A stretch of DNA of 64,000 nt, from positions 16,231,501 through 16,295,500 of the forward strand of contig CM042023.1 of assembly GCA_023525975.1 (NCBI GenBank), read 5' to 3'. The stretch's first letter is position 1; each line of letters opens with the position of its first letter. Both the position numbers and the translations under genes were made by a program. This document shows positions 12,024 through 22,747 of the stretch, one piece after another. The notes below the pieces were generated by a model. That model did not search any database. It was given only the letters and a program-made list of their open reading frames with translations, and was not told where the DNA came from. Source of the DNA: Smallanthus sonchifolius (Eukaryota > Streptophyta > Magnoliopsida > Asterales > Asteraceae).

Positions 12024-12155
12024 ATAAGGATGTATAGTAATAACCATTCGAAATATGTATTATGGATAAATGCAACAATAAAAATTCAGAATTTCCAGCT
12101 AATTCTTGTACGCTTCCTTTTGTTTTCCAACTAATTAATTCACGTTTCTTGTCTT

Positions 12156-12330
12156 TTCTTTTATTCATGCCCGTGATTTTGTTTGTCAAATCAAAAGTTG
12201 AATTTGTGGTGGTTTAATTAATTAAGTTTTTAATTGTCGAGATATAAATTTTTTGACTAATATAGAATATTGAATTTGATTAAATAAGTGATCAATATTC
12301 TACAAAATTGTCAAATGTGATTGTAAAGGA
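12156..12330. repeat. Dispersed AT-rich repeat, copy 1 (copy 2 near 21400-21545)
   Basis: The segment with TTTTATTCATGCC, GTTTGTCAAA, AAAAGTTGAATTTGTG, AATATAGAATATT and ACAAAATTGTCAAAT reappears in the same order near 21400-21545 with small insertions and deletions. Its nature is unknown. Confidence 0.5.
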
Positions 12331-12654
12331 CTTCTAACATAAAGAATCATATTTGCTGTCCATTTACAAGGCCTTTGATCTTGTTTGCTTGTATTGAAAA
12401 ATTTGTTTGTAATTGTGATTCAATTTATAGAACTTGTAGCATTTTGTTCGATGTCTTGTCGGAAAATACATTTTCCTTATTTATAAGTAATGGTATTAGT
12501 CTTGGTTGAAAAGATTTTTTTATTTATTTTAGTTTTGTGTTGTACATTATCTTAAAGGTTTGACAATTGGTTGATACAATTTCGTAATGAATGTTTTCGG
12601 AAATGTTTTTAAATCCACGTCGTTTCTGAAAATTACTGGAATTATATAATTTTA

Positions 12655-13590
12655 GAAAAACTCTTTTAAAGCTAGACATGTGGCTAGGGGGTTTTGCACA
12701 AAGAGTGAGGGTTGACTACAATGAAATCTTCTTGCCTATGGTGAAACACTCATCCATAAGAGTGATATTGGCCTTAACTCAAGCTAGAAACTGTGTGTTC
12801 GAGCAACCGGATACAAAACTATATTTTTACATTACCTAAAGCAATAATAGGGATTTGAGGTTTAGGGTTCCGAAGACAAAGTGTGTCTGTTGTAAAAATA
12901 AATCTTGGTATGGTCTCAAACAATCACCTAGGTTATGGTACAAAAGGTTTGATGAGTATATTGTCACTCATGGGTTTAAATGAGGAGTTATGACGACTTC
13001 ATCTACTTTAGAGAATAGATAGAAGGGGAGCTTGTCTACTTGTTGAATGTGGATGATACGCTTGTAGCGTGTAAATATGTGCATGACATTAAGGCTAATG
13101 GTAGATGTTCCATATGCTAATGGTGTTGGAAGTCTAATGTACCTAACGGTGTGTACCACGTCAGATATAGGCTGATTTCAGGCAAGTCCTAGAAAAAGGA
13201 ACTAGAAAGGCTGTAAAATGGATCCTAAAGTATACTTTAAAGCATCACTACAACATATTATAGTTGATCAACTACAGAAGTTAAGAATATATATTGGACT
13301 AAAGCAGTGGAAGAGACTACATGGCTTAAAGGTTTTGTGACTTAACCTGAGGTTAAGATTAAGGATGCATTGGTTTTATGTGATAACTAGAGTGCAATAC
13401 ATCTTTAAAAGAATTAGATGTATCATGAAATGACCAAACATATCAATGTAAGGTTAAATTTCATCAAGGATGTTAACAATTCATAGGTGCTGAAGGTCAA
13501 TTAATTTGATATTGATGATAATAGTGTTGACATTAGCATGTTTAAAGTGGTTAAATATGTTGAATAGGTTTTGTTTGGATTTTTGCAATA
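12655..13590 (+). pseudogene. Heavily decayed Ty1/copia pol (RT and RNase H)
   Basis: Scattered in-frame fragments read VARGFAQR, VDYNEIF, MVKHSSIRVILALTQA, then NVDDTLVACKYMHDI (RT active-site region, near 13045-13085), then an RNase H tail around 13270-13450 with WTKAVEETTWLKGF and MYHEMTKHINVR. Many stops and indels interrupt it. The usual YVDD is NVDD. The order and orientation are those of a plant copia pol ending in a purine tract, so it is a fossil copy older than the one at 4835-6303. Confidence 0.75.
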
Positions 13591-14060
13591 AGGTGGAGAT
13601 TATTGGAATATATTTCTAAAGTCAAACATATAGTCAATTGAAATATTTAGGGTAATAGATGATGCTCGAAAGCAATGTACTATTCGCTAGGAACTTATTG
13701 TGAGCAATAGGAGCAACATGGAAGTTAGTGTCAACCGAAGGAAAGTTAATCCTAAGATTGATCAAGTTTGCCTAGTTATGCTAAAGTTAGGGCGTTTAGT
13801 GATAAAAAAAAATTTCTGCTTGTAATCGTTTTAAACAGGAGTTAGTTAGCATAAGTATGTATAGAGCGGATATAACTGTTGACGTTATTTTTCTTAGTAA
13901 TTTGTGTGTAATCATTTGATTCAAATCAATAAAGAAATCATTGAGGATATTTCTCCTAATTTTACTTCTTCTCTTTGGTTTTAGTGCCAAAGTGAACAAA
14001 TTCAGAGATTCATTTTCAATAGCATTGTTGTCTCCTTAGGTTTCTCGTAATCCCAAAGTT
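13590..14060 (+). repeat. Purine tract and start of copia 3' LTR (right end uncertain)
   Basis: AAGGTGGAGATTA (13590-13602) is the copia polypurine tract. TATTGGAATATATTTC, a mutated TGTTGGAATA-type LTR start, follows. The right end is a guess. The remaining bases to 14414 hold nothing I recognise. Confidence 0.45.
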
Positions 14061-14414
14061 CAAGATAATGTGAAAGTAAACCTCAAAACATCAAGAAATA
14101 AAATAGAGAATTTATAAGTTTGATAGGCGAATTTGATTCATAACCTTCAGAAATGAAAATCATTTCAAGATTGTTGTACAAAGTTATCATGTCTTTGAAT
14201 GAAAAAGTATGTAAACGAATTATTACAAGTAATTACAATAACATAATTGCACCCATTTGGAGATCATGTGTAGTTGGCCAAGCCCCACTTGGATTACATA
14301 GAACTACAAATGTATGAATGATAATAATGATGATAAAATAATGACAAATCTGATTAAATTATTGTCAAAATATAAAAAATAAAATATTTTAATTGAGAAA
14401 CAAAACTATTTAAA

Positions 14415-15419
14415 TCTATACTATATAATAAATAAAGGTTTTGCTGGACATTTATCATTCTTCTTAGGGATGAGATTGGTATCGTACCGGAACCGAAAAT
14501 ACCGATACCGAATTTGAGGAAAAGTGGGTATCGAATACCGTACCGAATGTATCAGTTTGGTATTGGTATGGTGTCGGTACCGGTACCGGTATTTCGGTAT
14601 TTTACCGCTTTAGTACCGCTTTTTGTTTTGACCTAATATCAATCTGATGATGTTCTTTGGAGTCTTGGAATGCAGATGTTTAGAGTATTGGCGTGGAATA
14701 AGGATGCTTCAGGGATTTAAAATAGTTAGAGATATGAAAATAACTATGGAATATTAGGCCCTAGTATTTTTTTTTTGGACGCCAGGCCCTAGTAATTAGG
14801 GATGAGATTTTTATCATAAATTAGTAAACTTAAATATTTCCTAAAAAAACCTCTTGCAATTCCATAGTTATATTCGGTATTAATACCGATTTTTACCGAA
14901 AAATACCGGTACCGATACCGTTATTTACCGATACCAAAATTCTAAAAATCCAATACCGATACCGATGCCGCTTATGATCGTTCGGTACGGTATCGGTATG
15001 GTATCGGTATAGTATCGGTATTCAGTAAAAAAATCTCATCCCTAATTCTCCTATGCATCCTCAAAATTCTTTTCTCGCCTATCTCTCCTATTAATTATAT
15101 AAACTTCTTTAATTGTTTTTATAATTTTTTTGTTTCCCGGCTCTCTCTCCTATTAAATGATAAAAATTTCTATAATTATTTTTATAAAACGTTTTTATAT
15201 AAAAAAAATAGGTTTGTTCATAAAACATTTTTATAAATTGAACATTTCTTTCATTTTTTATAAACATTTTTAAAAAATAACTATATAACGTTTATATAAT
15301 TTATATTAAAAAACTATATAATATGTTATAAATATGTAATATGTAAATTTTTTTAATAATTATATATAATATTTTATTTATTTAACCTGTGTAATAATTA
15401 CACGGGGTATATAACCTAG
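14415..15419 (+). mobile_element. Non-autonomous Helitron D
   Basis: It starts TCTATACTATATAATAAATA at 14415 after an A. It ends with a hairpin (GTGTAATAATTACAC, 15389-15403), then GGGGTATATAACCTAG at 15419 before a T. This is the best-preserved example of both termini. Its middle is occupied by a hAT-like insert at 14465-15044, so the Helitron itself is only about 425 bp. Confidence 0.85.
14465..15044. mobile_element. hAT-type miniature element inside Helitron D
   Basis: The ends are TAGGGATGAGATT and its inverse AATCTCATCCCTA. The flanking 8-mers ATTCTTCT (14457-14464) and ATTCTCCT (15045-15052) differ at one base, giving the 8-bp duplication of hAT elements. The interior consists of repeats of GGTATCGGTA/TACCGATACC in both orientations, so most of the element can fold on itself. 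A third TAGGGATGAGATT lies near 14797, suggesting an internal rearrangement. There is no transposase. Confidence 0.75.
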
Positions 15420-15513
15420 TTCCGTAATATACATTTGTTTGCCTGCACAAAAGTGGTGTATGTTTAGATGATTATAAGTGAAAGATTAGGTGGTATTTAA
15501 GTATGAAAAATTG

Positions 15514-15516
<3 letters not shown>

Positions 15517-15545
<29 letters not shown>

Positions 15546-15546
15546 T
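15517..15546. repeat. (TA)n microsatellite
   Basis: About 14 TA repeats adjoin the 3' end of Helitron E, whose insertion point lies in the repeat. Confidence 0.85.
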
Positions 15547-15984
15547 AGTTTAGATCCCGTGTCTACACACGGTGTGAAAATTAAAAAATATCAATATATA
15601 AAATTTTTAAATATTTATGTATGTGTTTTACATGTGTAAAAATATATTACATATATTAATGATATAAAAAAACCTAAAATATGTAAAAATTAATATATAA
15701 TTGGGTTTCGAAAATACGTTAATTACTATTTAATGTAATTTGACTTTTTATTTACTATTTGATTGAAATAAAAGTTAAATAATTAAATTTCAAAGTTTCT
15801 TATAATAAGGGATAATTTAAAATAAATGCATTTTATTAGTATAATTAGTATTTTATTTAAAAATATATTATAATTAAAAAATAGAAGTAAATTAAATAAG
15901 AGAGAGATGCGGTAAAAAATGGTGAGAATAAATATGGAGCCGACACGTGGCACTAAAAAACCTTTATTTATTATATAGTATAGA
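15545..15984 (-). mobile_element. Non-autonomous Helitron E
   Basis: In plus-strand reading: A|TTAGTTTAGATCCCGTG with the hairpin CCCGTGTCTACACACGG, then GACACGTGGC and ACCTTTATTTATTATATAG ending TATAGA|T at 15984. Both ends match the family; 440 bp, non-coding. It lies about 155 bp upstream of the HyPRP TATA box. Confidence 0.75.
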
Positions 15985-16139
15985 TATATACTTGTTTGAC
16001 TTAATGTGATCATATATGAAATTAATTAAGAATCTTTGTAATTTTAGTTTCATGTAATTTGCTCAAAACATAAAAGATACGTTTAATAATAAAAAAAACT
16101 TCCTAAAAATAAATTATGTAATATGTAACCATTTTCTCC

Positions 16140-16146
16140 TATAAAA
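16140..16146 (+). promoter_or_regulatory. TATA box of the HyPRP gene
   Basis: TATAAAA lies 75 bp upstream of the ATG at 16215, followed by a C-rich stretch (CCCCCACACATCCCCC), a normal plant core-promoter arrangement. Confidence 0.65.
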
Positions 16147-16214
16147 CCCCCACACATCCCCCAACTCTTATTCCATTCCTTCATAAACCCTTTCTCATAA
16201 ACACATTAAGAAAG

Positions 16215-16598
16215 ATGGCTTCAAAGACCAATACCCCACTAGCTCTCTTTCTAGCCCTCAACCTTTTGTTTTTTGCACTAGCCAGCGGTTGTAACAGCTG
16301 CCCTAGCCCCAAACCAAAACCGAAGCCCCCATCCACTGCAACCTGTCCTAGGGACGCCCTTAAACTAGGTGTGTGCGCCAATGTGCTCGGCAATTTACTT
16401 GGTCTAGTAGTTGGAGACCCACCAGTTAAGCCATGTTGCAGCCTTCTCGAAGGCCTTGTTGACCTTGAGGCTGCTGTGTGCCTTTGTACTGCTATTAAGG
16501 CTAACATTCTTGGAATCAACCTAAATGTGCCACTGTCTCTCAGTTTGCTTCTAAACGTTTGTACCAAGCAAGTTCCAAAGGACTTCGTGTGTGCGTAA
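16215..16598 (+). CDS. Hybrid proline-rich protein with eight-cysteine domain (DC2.15-like), copy 1
   Basis: An intact, intronless 127-residue protein. Residues 1-24 are a hydrophobic signal peptide (LALFLALNLLFFALASG). Residues 26-43 are a short Pro/Lys-rich linker (SPKPKPKPP) with two extra cysteines (C26, C29). Residues 44-126 are the eight-cysteine domain with spacing C44-X9-C54-X19-CC-X13-C89-X-C91-X24-C116-X9-C126, as in the Hydrophob_seed / LTP-like family. Such proteins are secreted and found in or near the cell wall; their biochemical role is not settled. It has a TATA box and C-rich leader upstream and no disabling change. The closely related copies at 48.2 and 51.9 kb suggest local gene duplication later separated by transposons. 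The antisense ORF at 16181-16567 is a shadow. Confidence 0.93.
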   Translation: MASKTNTPLALFLALNLLFFALASGCNSCPSPKPKPKPPSTATCPRDALKLGVCANVLGNLLGLVVGDPPVKPCCSLLEGLVDLEAAVCLCTAIKANILGINLNVPLSLSLLLNVCTKQVPKDFVCA

Positions 16599-17016
16599 AC
16601 GATTACGTAACCTTCTTTTGTGTGTTGTTTTGGATTGTGAGTGTTTACTGTTTGATCTCCACAATGGGAGAAAGCGTTTTAATTTCTTTGTAATGACTGT
16701 TTGAATAATTATTTTGTGGGAATGAAATTTTATATTTGAAGTTCTTGTTTATTTCTTTCGCTTTTGTACGTGTTGTTTACTGTCTAGGATGAAAGGATGG
16801 AAATTGATCGAAACGAGTGATCAGTCAATTAAGGGGCAGCAGAAGTCTTCTCCTTTGCTAAGGAATAAATGGGCATATTGTTATTTTACCAAAATACATG
16901 CATGTAATTTTCTATAAAAAGCTAAAATCAAGCTTTTTACACAAATAATTGAAAAATGTACCTTCATTCTTTTAAAATATAAATGTTACTACATTATATG
17001 CGAGCATATTCAAGTA

Positions 17017-17380
17017 CTAGGTTAAAACCCATGTATTTACATAGGTTTTATAAATACAATTTGTTATAAAACAACAGTTTCTTTGAAGATTTATGTGTTG
17101 GATGTTATCAGTTATCAGTGAAATAATAAATAATGAAGATTTAAAAATTATGAATAATAAATAATGAAGATTTAAGAATTATAAAAATTTATTTTAAAAT
17201 AAGATATAATTACAATTTTCTTATGATTTAGTAATTTTTAATAAAATATTAGAATAAATTTTATATATTTAATTATTTAACATCATCATTATTTAATATG
17301 AGAGAGGAGCGGAAAACAAAAATATAGACTTCGGCAGAAGTCGATACTTAGCAAGTATATTTGTTCATTTATTATAATAT
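17017..17380 (-). mobile_element. Helitron F (3' end clear, 5' end lost)
   Basis: In plus-strand reading: A|CTAGGTTAAAACCCATG with an imperfect hairpin ACCCATGTATTTACATAGGT at 17026-17045. The usual TATAGTATAGA end is not visible before the next copy begins near 17381, so the right end is approximate. Confidence 0.6.
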
Positions 17381-17793
17381 AAGTTAGAAACTCGGTATAC
17401 TACGCATGGTGAATAAATGCAGTGTTATATATACTTAGTAATAAAGATTTACATATTACATATTTATGACATATTACATAGTTTTTTAATACAAATTTTA
17501 GAAACGTTATATAGTTATTTTTTAAAAATATTTTATAAAAAGAATAAAAGAAATGTTCAAATTCTAAAAATGTTTTATGAACGAACTAATTTTTTTAAAA
17601 TAAAAAACGTTTTACAAAAATAATTATAGAAATCATTATTATTTAATAGGACAGAGAGGAGGGAAGCAAAAAATATATTTTTTTTAAAAGAAATTTGTGT
17701 AATTAATAGAAGAGAGAGACGGTAAAAAATATTAAGAATGAACATGAGAATGACAAGTGTCCATCAAAACATTTATTTATTATATAGTATAGA
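17381..17793 (-). mobile_element. Helitron G (5' end clear, 3' hairpin degraded)
   Basis: It begins at a degraded hairpin end (GTTAGAAACTCGGTATAC near 17383) and ends GACAAGTGTCCATC then ATTTATTTATTATATAG, TATAGA|T at 17793. The interior is AT-rich and similar to copy H. Confidence 0.6.
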
Positions 17794-17929
17794 TATAGAA
17801 GTATAGATGACTTTAAGAATATTTTATAATATTTATATAATGTAATTTATAGATTAAATATGAAAGGGAAGAAATTGATTCCCCACTATATGTTTCCTTA
17901 TTTTGTGTTTCATACATGATATTTTAGTG

Positions 17930-18105
17930 AATAAAATAAAATAATTATTAAAATCATTATTATTTAATACGACAAAGAGGAGGCAAACAAAAAATATTAA
18001 AGAAATTTATATAATTAATAGGAGAGATAGACGAAAAAAAATGTTTTAGATGAACATTGAAATAACAAGTGTCCATCAAAACCTTTATTTATTATATAGT
18101 ATAGA
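17930..18105 (-). mobile_element. Helitron H, truncated to its 5' end
   Basis: The last 175 bases repeat those of copy G (GTGTCCATCAAAACC, then TATTATATAGTATAGA|T at 18105). No hairpin or CTRR end is seen, so only the 5' part remains or the rest has diverged. Confidence 0.55.
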
Positions 18106-18208
18106 TGATTCTCACTAGAAACGTATTGATTCAATCATAAAACATACAATACGACTCAAATGAAGTAGATGGGAGTGCAAACGGTATCTTTATATGTTTA
18201 TAAATTTA

Positions 18209-19544
18209 CTAGCTTTAACCCCATGTGTTACATGGGGTGAAACGTTAACATTATATTGATAACAATCTTAACATCTCTTTTTATACAAATTTGATATTGT
18301 ATTGGTAACTTTTTTATTTTGTTAAATGTTAAGATTATATGGATGATAGTAATCAAAACATCAAAAAAAACCTGAAAATACATTTCATAAGTGGTGTATT
18401 TTTACAATATATTAAATTGCATGTCAAATGAAACTTTACAATGATTATTTACAAATTTGAAAATACTTCATTGTATACAACATTTGACGTGATATTGGTA
18501 ACTTTTCAATGTTTAACACCCATTAAATGCAACAAAGAATAGAGTTTCTTTTCCTTAATGTCTGAAATCACAAAATAGTCAAAACCGTTCGAAAAATATG
18601 ACACAAACGGTGCGAACCTGATTGAAGACAGTATGGAGTCAAAGAAATCGAATATAATCAAATTTGTCAACGATTTCATTACATACGTTGTTTATCCATT
18701 TTATTAGTTTCTTGAACTCTATCAGCCTTTTTGTATAAACTTTAACCTTGATATTGTAACATATTTACAAATGCTTAAGTTGTAATTAAATTTACGTATC
18801 AAAATTAAGTTATTTTTTTAAATCTCATATTTTATACGGAAAATCTCGCTAAAGCTTTAATATTTAATCTCTCATTTAAAATAAAATAAAATTTAAATTT
18901 CAACTACATATCGTCTTTTAAATTCAAAATTTTAAACTCCAAAATTTAAAACCGCACTCCTTAATATATCAACACAATTTAAATTTAAAATTTCAAAATT
19001 AAATATGAAAAAAAATTAAAACTAATGAATTAGAATTGAAGCCAAACATATTTTTTTGAAAAAAAAATCTCGTCATTTAAAAAAAATTAAGTTTAAAATA
19101 TAATACACTTTTAAAAATAAATATTTATAAGTTTGTTAATTTTAATTAAAAACTAACTATTAAAATTTTAAAATCAAAATAAAAAATTTATTTATAAATA
19201 TTAAACTTAATTAAAAACCTACTAATTAAATATTAGTAAACTTTATTTTAACACATATTTATTTAAATACAAAAGTAGTCTTTTTTAAATCTCCTATATT
19301 TTTAATTCTTGATTTTTTCTAAATATTCATTTTTGATGATAATTTAAAAATAAATTTGAGTCAATGGTAATAATGATGAATTAATTTGGTAAAATATTTA
19401 TTTATGTAATTTTTTAAAAAAGTTAAGCAAAATATGGAAAGATTTAATAGTGGATGTAAATGTGGTTTTGGGGGAGAAAAAGTTGTGAGGATGAATATGG
19501 TGATGACAAGTGGTAAAAAATTTATTTTTTTATTATAATAGGGA
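18209..19544 (-). mobile_element. Non-autonomous Helitron I
   Basis: In plus-strand reading: A|CTAGCTTTAACCCCATG with the hairpin CCCCATGTGTTACATGGGG (18219-18237). The right end is diverged (GACAAGTGGTAAAAAATTT ... AATAGGGA|T at 19544). The interior is very AT-rich with no long frame. Confidence 0.55.
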
Positions 19545-20040
19545 TATATAAGCTACATAAAGGGATTAATTTTATGTATACTTTTTTTCTTAAGTTTAAA
19601 TTCAGCAAGTTCTACAGCATTTATGAAAATGGATGCAGTTTATGATATTGTTCGTATTTATAAACGTGTAAATTTCACATAAATTTAAATATGAACCAAA
19701 AATAAATTTCAAAAAAAACTATCTTACACGCTACACGGTGGTGGACGGGCCGATTTAAAAAAAATAAATGAAAATGTAGACACAATAGAAAAAATAAAGT
19801 CAACACGGCAGCGCAAACAAACAAAGATAAAAAAGAAGTTACATAATAACAAATAAAAGTTTAAAAAAAAGTTTAAAAAAATATGAAAAAAACCACATGC
19901 GGTGGTGGCTCGCATAAAATAAACATAATATTTTAAAAGTTATAAGCTAAAAGTAAGTATAACGATTTAAATTATAAAAAAAAATATCTTTTTACATTTA
20001 AAATAAAAAAAATTAATTATGACATCAATCGTCTAGACAG

Positions 20041-20388
20041 ACAAAAAAATCCTCGTCCAACGAGTATACTTCATCTCAAGCTGCATTGGATGCACATTCC
20101 CAAATTAATCTAAATGATACATATGATGGGATTGACATATTGGATTAATCGGTTCGTCCTCCCGGGAGAAATAACAAAAGGAAACGAGAAAAAACTTCAA
20201 ACGTCTCGGAGTACAAAAATATTTTTGATAAATCAGACTCGAAACTTGATAAATTATCTGGGTTTAAAGAAGAAAAACAAAAGAACCTTGATATGAGATA
20301 CCTCATGATTAACATCGACAATTTGACGATGATAGATTGTGAACTTGTAGAAAAGAGGAAAGAAGAAATTAGCAACAAATATCGATAG
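20041..20388 (+). pseudogene. NAM-associated C-terminal domain relic
   Basis: One frame reads through with a single stop: SSQAALDAHSQINLND, then (after TAA) RPPGRNNKRKREK, then a charged helical segment with SGFKEEKQKNLDMRYLM and ELVEKRKEEISNKYR before TAG at 20386-20388. The basic RPxGR motif followed by a Lys/Glu-rich coiled region resembles the NAM-associated domain of plant proteins, which often occurs beside Myb-like/Harbinger-type sequences. No start codon or N-terminal domain is present. The assignment is by motif only. Confidence 0.45.
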
Positions 20389-20711
20389 TCAAATTTTCAG
20401 TTATTTTTTTATCATTATTTCATGAAAATAATGTTTTTTTATATTCTATTATTTTTATTTTTATGAATTTAATGTTTTATTTATGTTCAATTATTTTTAT
20501 TTTATGAAATAAATTTAAGAAATTAACTATTTAAATAATGATTAGTTAATAATTTAAAATTTAATGTTTATAGTGAAACAATTGTGCACCTTAGTGATTA
20601 TGTTTGCTGATTACCCTTCTGCTGACATGACAGGACGTTATTACAGATAGTTTAATTTAACACCTTGAATACATCATAAGACCGCTACACCTCTAAGTTA
20701 ATCAACGTATA

Positions 20712-20871
20712 TCTGTGGATGTCATGGGTTCAAATCTTATAAGGTGCACTTCATAAAACTAGGAACACCCTTTGCAGATTTCGAATTCCTTGGGGGTTGT
20801 TTGGGTAGACTGATATACGAGACTCCCCTGGTGGGACGTGCCAGTTGAGCCCACGCCGTTCAAAAAGATAA
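20712..20871 (+). repeat. Truncated SINE-type retroposon with 17-bp target duplication
   Basis: AAGTTAATCAACGTATA occurs at 20695-20711 and 20872-20888, flanking a 160-bp insert. The insert has a B-box-like GGGTTCAAATC near its start and ends GCCGTTCAAAAAGATAA, an A-rich tail. No A box is present, so the 5' end is truncated. Confidence 0.7.
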
Positions 20872-20888
20872 AAGTTAATCAACGTATA

Positions 20889-21540
20889 ATTAAATCGGTC
20901 AATTACGATTGTTTATATAATTTTAGAATCCTATTTTACCGTACTTATTTTAACAACACTCACGCGCAAGTATAAATCCTACTATTTATTACCAATACTT
21001 AAACAATCACTCTACTAATTAAAAGACACCTTAAATTGACGTTGATTTGACGTATTTAAGATATCGGTTATAGAATATCTCCTTTTTCTTTAACAAAAAA
21101 TTTACACCTACATATTACATAATCTAAAACTTAAAAGGATCTGAACAGACACCGTTTTTATAAAGAGTAAGCACCATACAATTAAACCACTAGATAATTG
21201 ATGAATTAGTTAAACATATTGAATTTTAAATCTAGACACCCTACCAAGCAACTTAAATTATATGAAGTAAAAATCATCTTTAATTATTAAATTGTTAATT
21301 AAGAGTTCTAAACCGTCTCCCGTGATAAATGTTTAACTTATTGGGAAAATCAAAGAAATTATGATACACATCTCATACTATTTTGGAATCATGTGGACTC
21401 TTTTATTCATGCCGCGGGTTTGTTTGTCAAAAGTTGAATTTGTGATGGTTCACTTGCGTTTTTTTTAATGGTTGAAAATAATATAGAATATTAAATTTAA
21501 TTAAATAATTGAGTATTGTCGACAAAATTGTCAAATATGA
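20889..21540. other. AT-rich spacer with the second copy of a dispersed repeat
   Basis: No coding sequence or element end is supported. Bases 21400-21545 repeat the segment at 12156-12330. Confidence 0.5.
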
Positions 21541-21559
21541 CTTAAATTGGGTGTATTTA

Positions 21560-22690
21560 CCAAACTTAAGATATCGTAGAATGCGCTTGACTATGGTTCA
21601 GTGTCTGTCAGTAGGTGTCTAGAAGACATAGGAGTAGACAACGGCCGACACTAACTAAGGTCGGTGTGTTGTAAAATGTCGACGAGATACTTCTGTTGTG
21701 AAAGCCGAAGAACATCACCAGCGAACGTAGCCTAGAATGAGCTTAAAATTCCCTAATCTTTGAGTTCAAACTGTGAGTGTAAGCGCTCAATAAATGTTGT
21801 CACAAATACCGAGGAGCTGTCTATGATAAGAATATCATCTACATAAACAAAAACATATCACATCACAGAGTCACGTGAGTGGATAAATAGGAATGTATCC
21901 GAGATACATTGAGAAAAACCAAATGTATGTCAAGCAGAAGATAGCTTGGAAAACCAAGCTCTTGGTGCTTGCTTAAGGCCATAAAGAGCCTTCTTGAGCA
22001 ATCAAACATGACATGGTCGATAGGGGTTAACAAACCTAGGAGGTTGTACCATGTAGATAGTCTCGGATAAATCACCATGAAGGAAGGCATTACTGACATC
22101 AATCCGCCTGATATCCCAACTATGAGAGAAAGCAATGGATAAAACCAATCAAATAGTGGTTGGTTTAATAATAGGGCTAAAGGTCTCAGCATAGTCAATA
22201 CCATCTGTCTGGTGAAAAGCCCTTTCAAATAAGCCTGGCTTTCTATCGGCTAACTAATCCATCAGTATGTCGTTTAATCATGTAAACCGATTTACAACCA
22301 ACAATGTTAGTTGTAGGAGGAGCAGGCACTAAAACCTAGGTGCAGTTAGAGTGAAGAACAGCAATTTCTAAGCGCATGGCATCCCACCATATTGGCCATT
22401 TCAGTGCTTGAGAAAAGGTTGTGGTTTCAGATGTAGTAGTGGATTAAATATGAAGGAGGATATGACGAGGAAATTTTTTGGGACGAAGACTGTTATCACA
22501 ACAGCGGGTGACCATCGGATGAGAAGGTGGTGTACTGGGGTGGGGATGGTGCGAGTGTTGGTGATGATGGTGTTAAGGAGGGTGGTGATGTTGTAGGCGC
22601 ATGTGTAGGTAAGGGTGTAGGTAAGGAGGAGTAGGGAAGAGTAGTAGATATGAAGTCCCATCAAAAGTTTATGATCACCAATCCTAATGG
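21560..22690 (-). pseudogene. Ty1/copia pol relic, RT region
   Basis: On the minus strand a Ser/Thr/Pro-rich linker (22440-22670) is followed by RT-domain motifs: FSQALKWPIWWDAM, TNIVGCKSVYMIKRH, DYAETFSPI, RRIDVSNAFLHGDL, KKALYGLKQAPRAW and the active site VYVDDILI (near 21830-21850). Stops and frameshifts are frequent (for example in place of the Trp after SNCT, and soon after FELK). Its motif set differs from the copia relics at 4.8 and 12.7 kb, indicating another lineage. The RNase H half is missing. Confidence 0.8.
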
Positions 22691-22747
22691 CGTAATCACT
22701 ATATATCGTTTCTATACTGGTTTCTTGTCGGTTAGCGTTTTCTACTG

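Noticed and set aside
16181..16567. 128-codon minus-strand ORF over HyPRP copy 1
   Set aside because: Antisense shadow of the real gene; low-complexity Arg/Ser-rich translation with no domain.
21863..22228. 121-codon minus-strand ORF
   Set aside because: It is out of frame with the copia RT relic read on the same strand, whose motifs (DVSNAFLHGDL, VYVDDILI) are clear in another frame.
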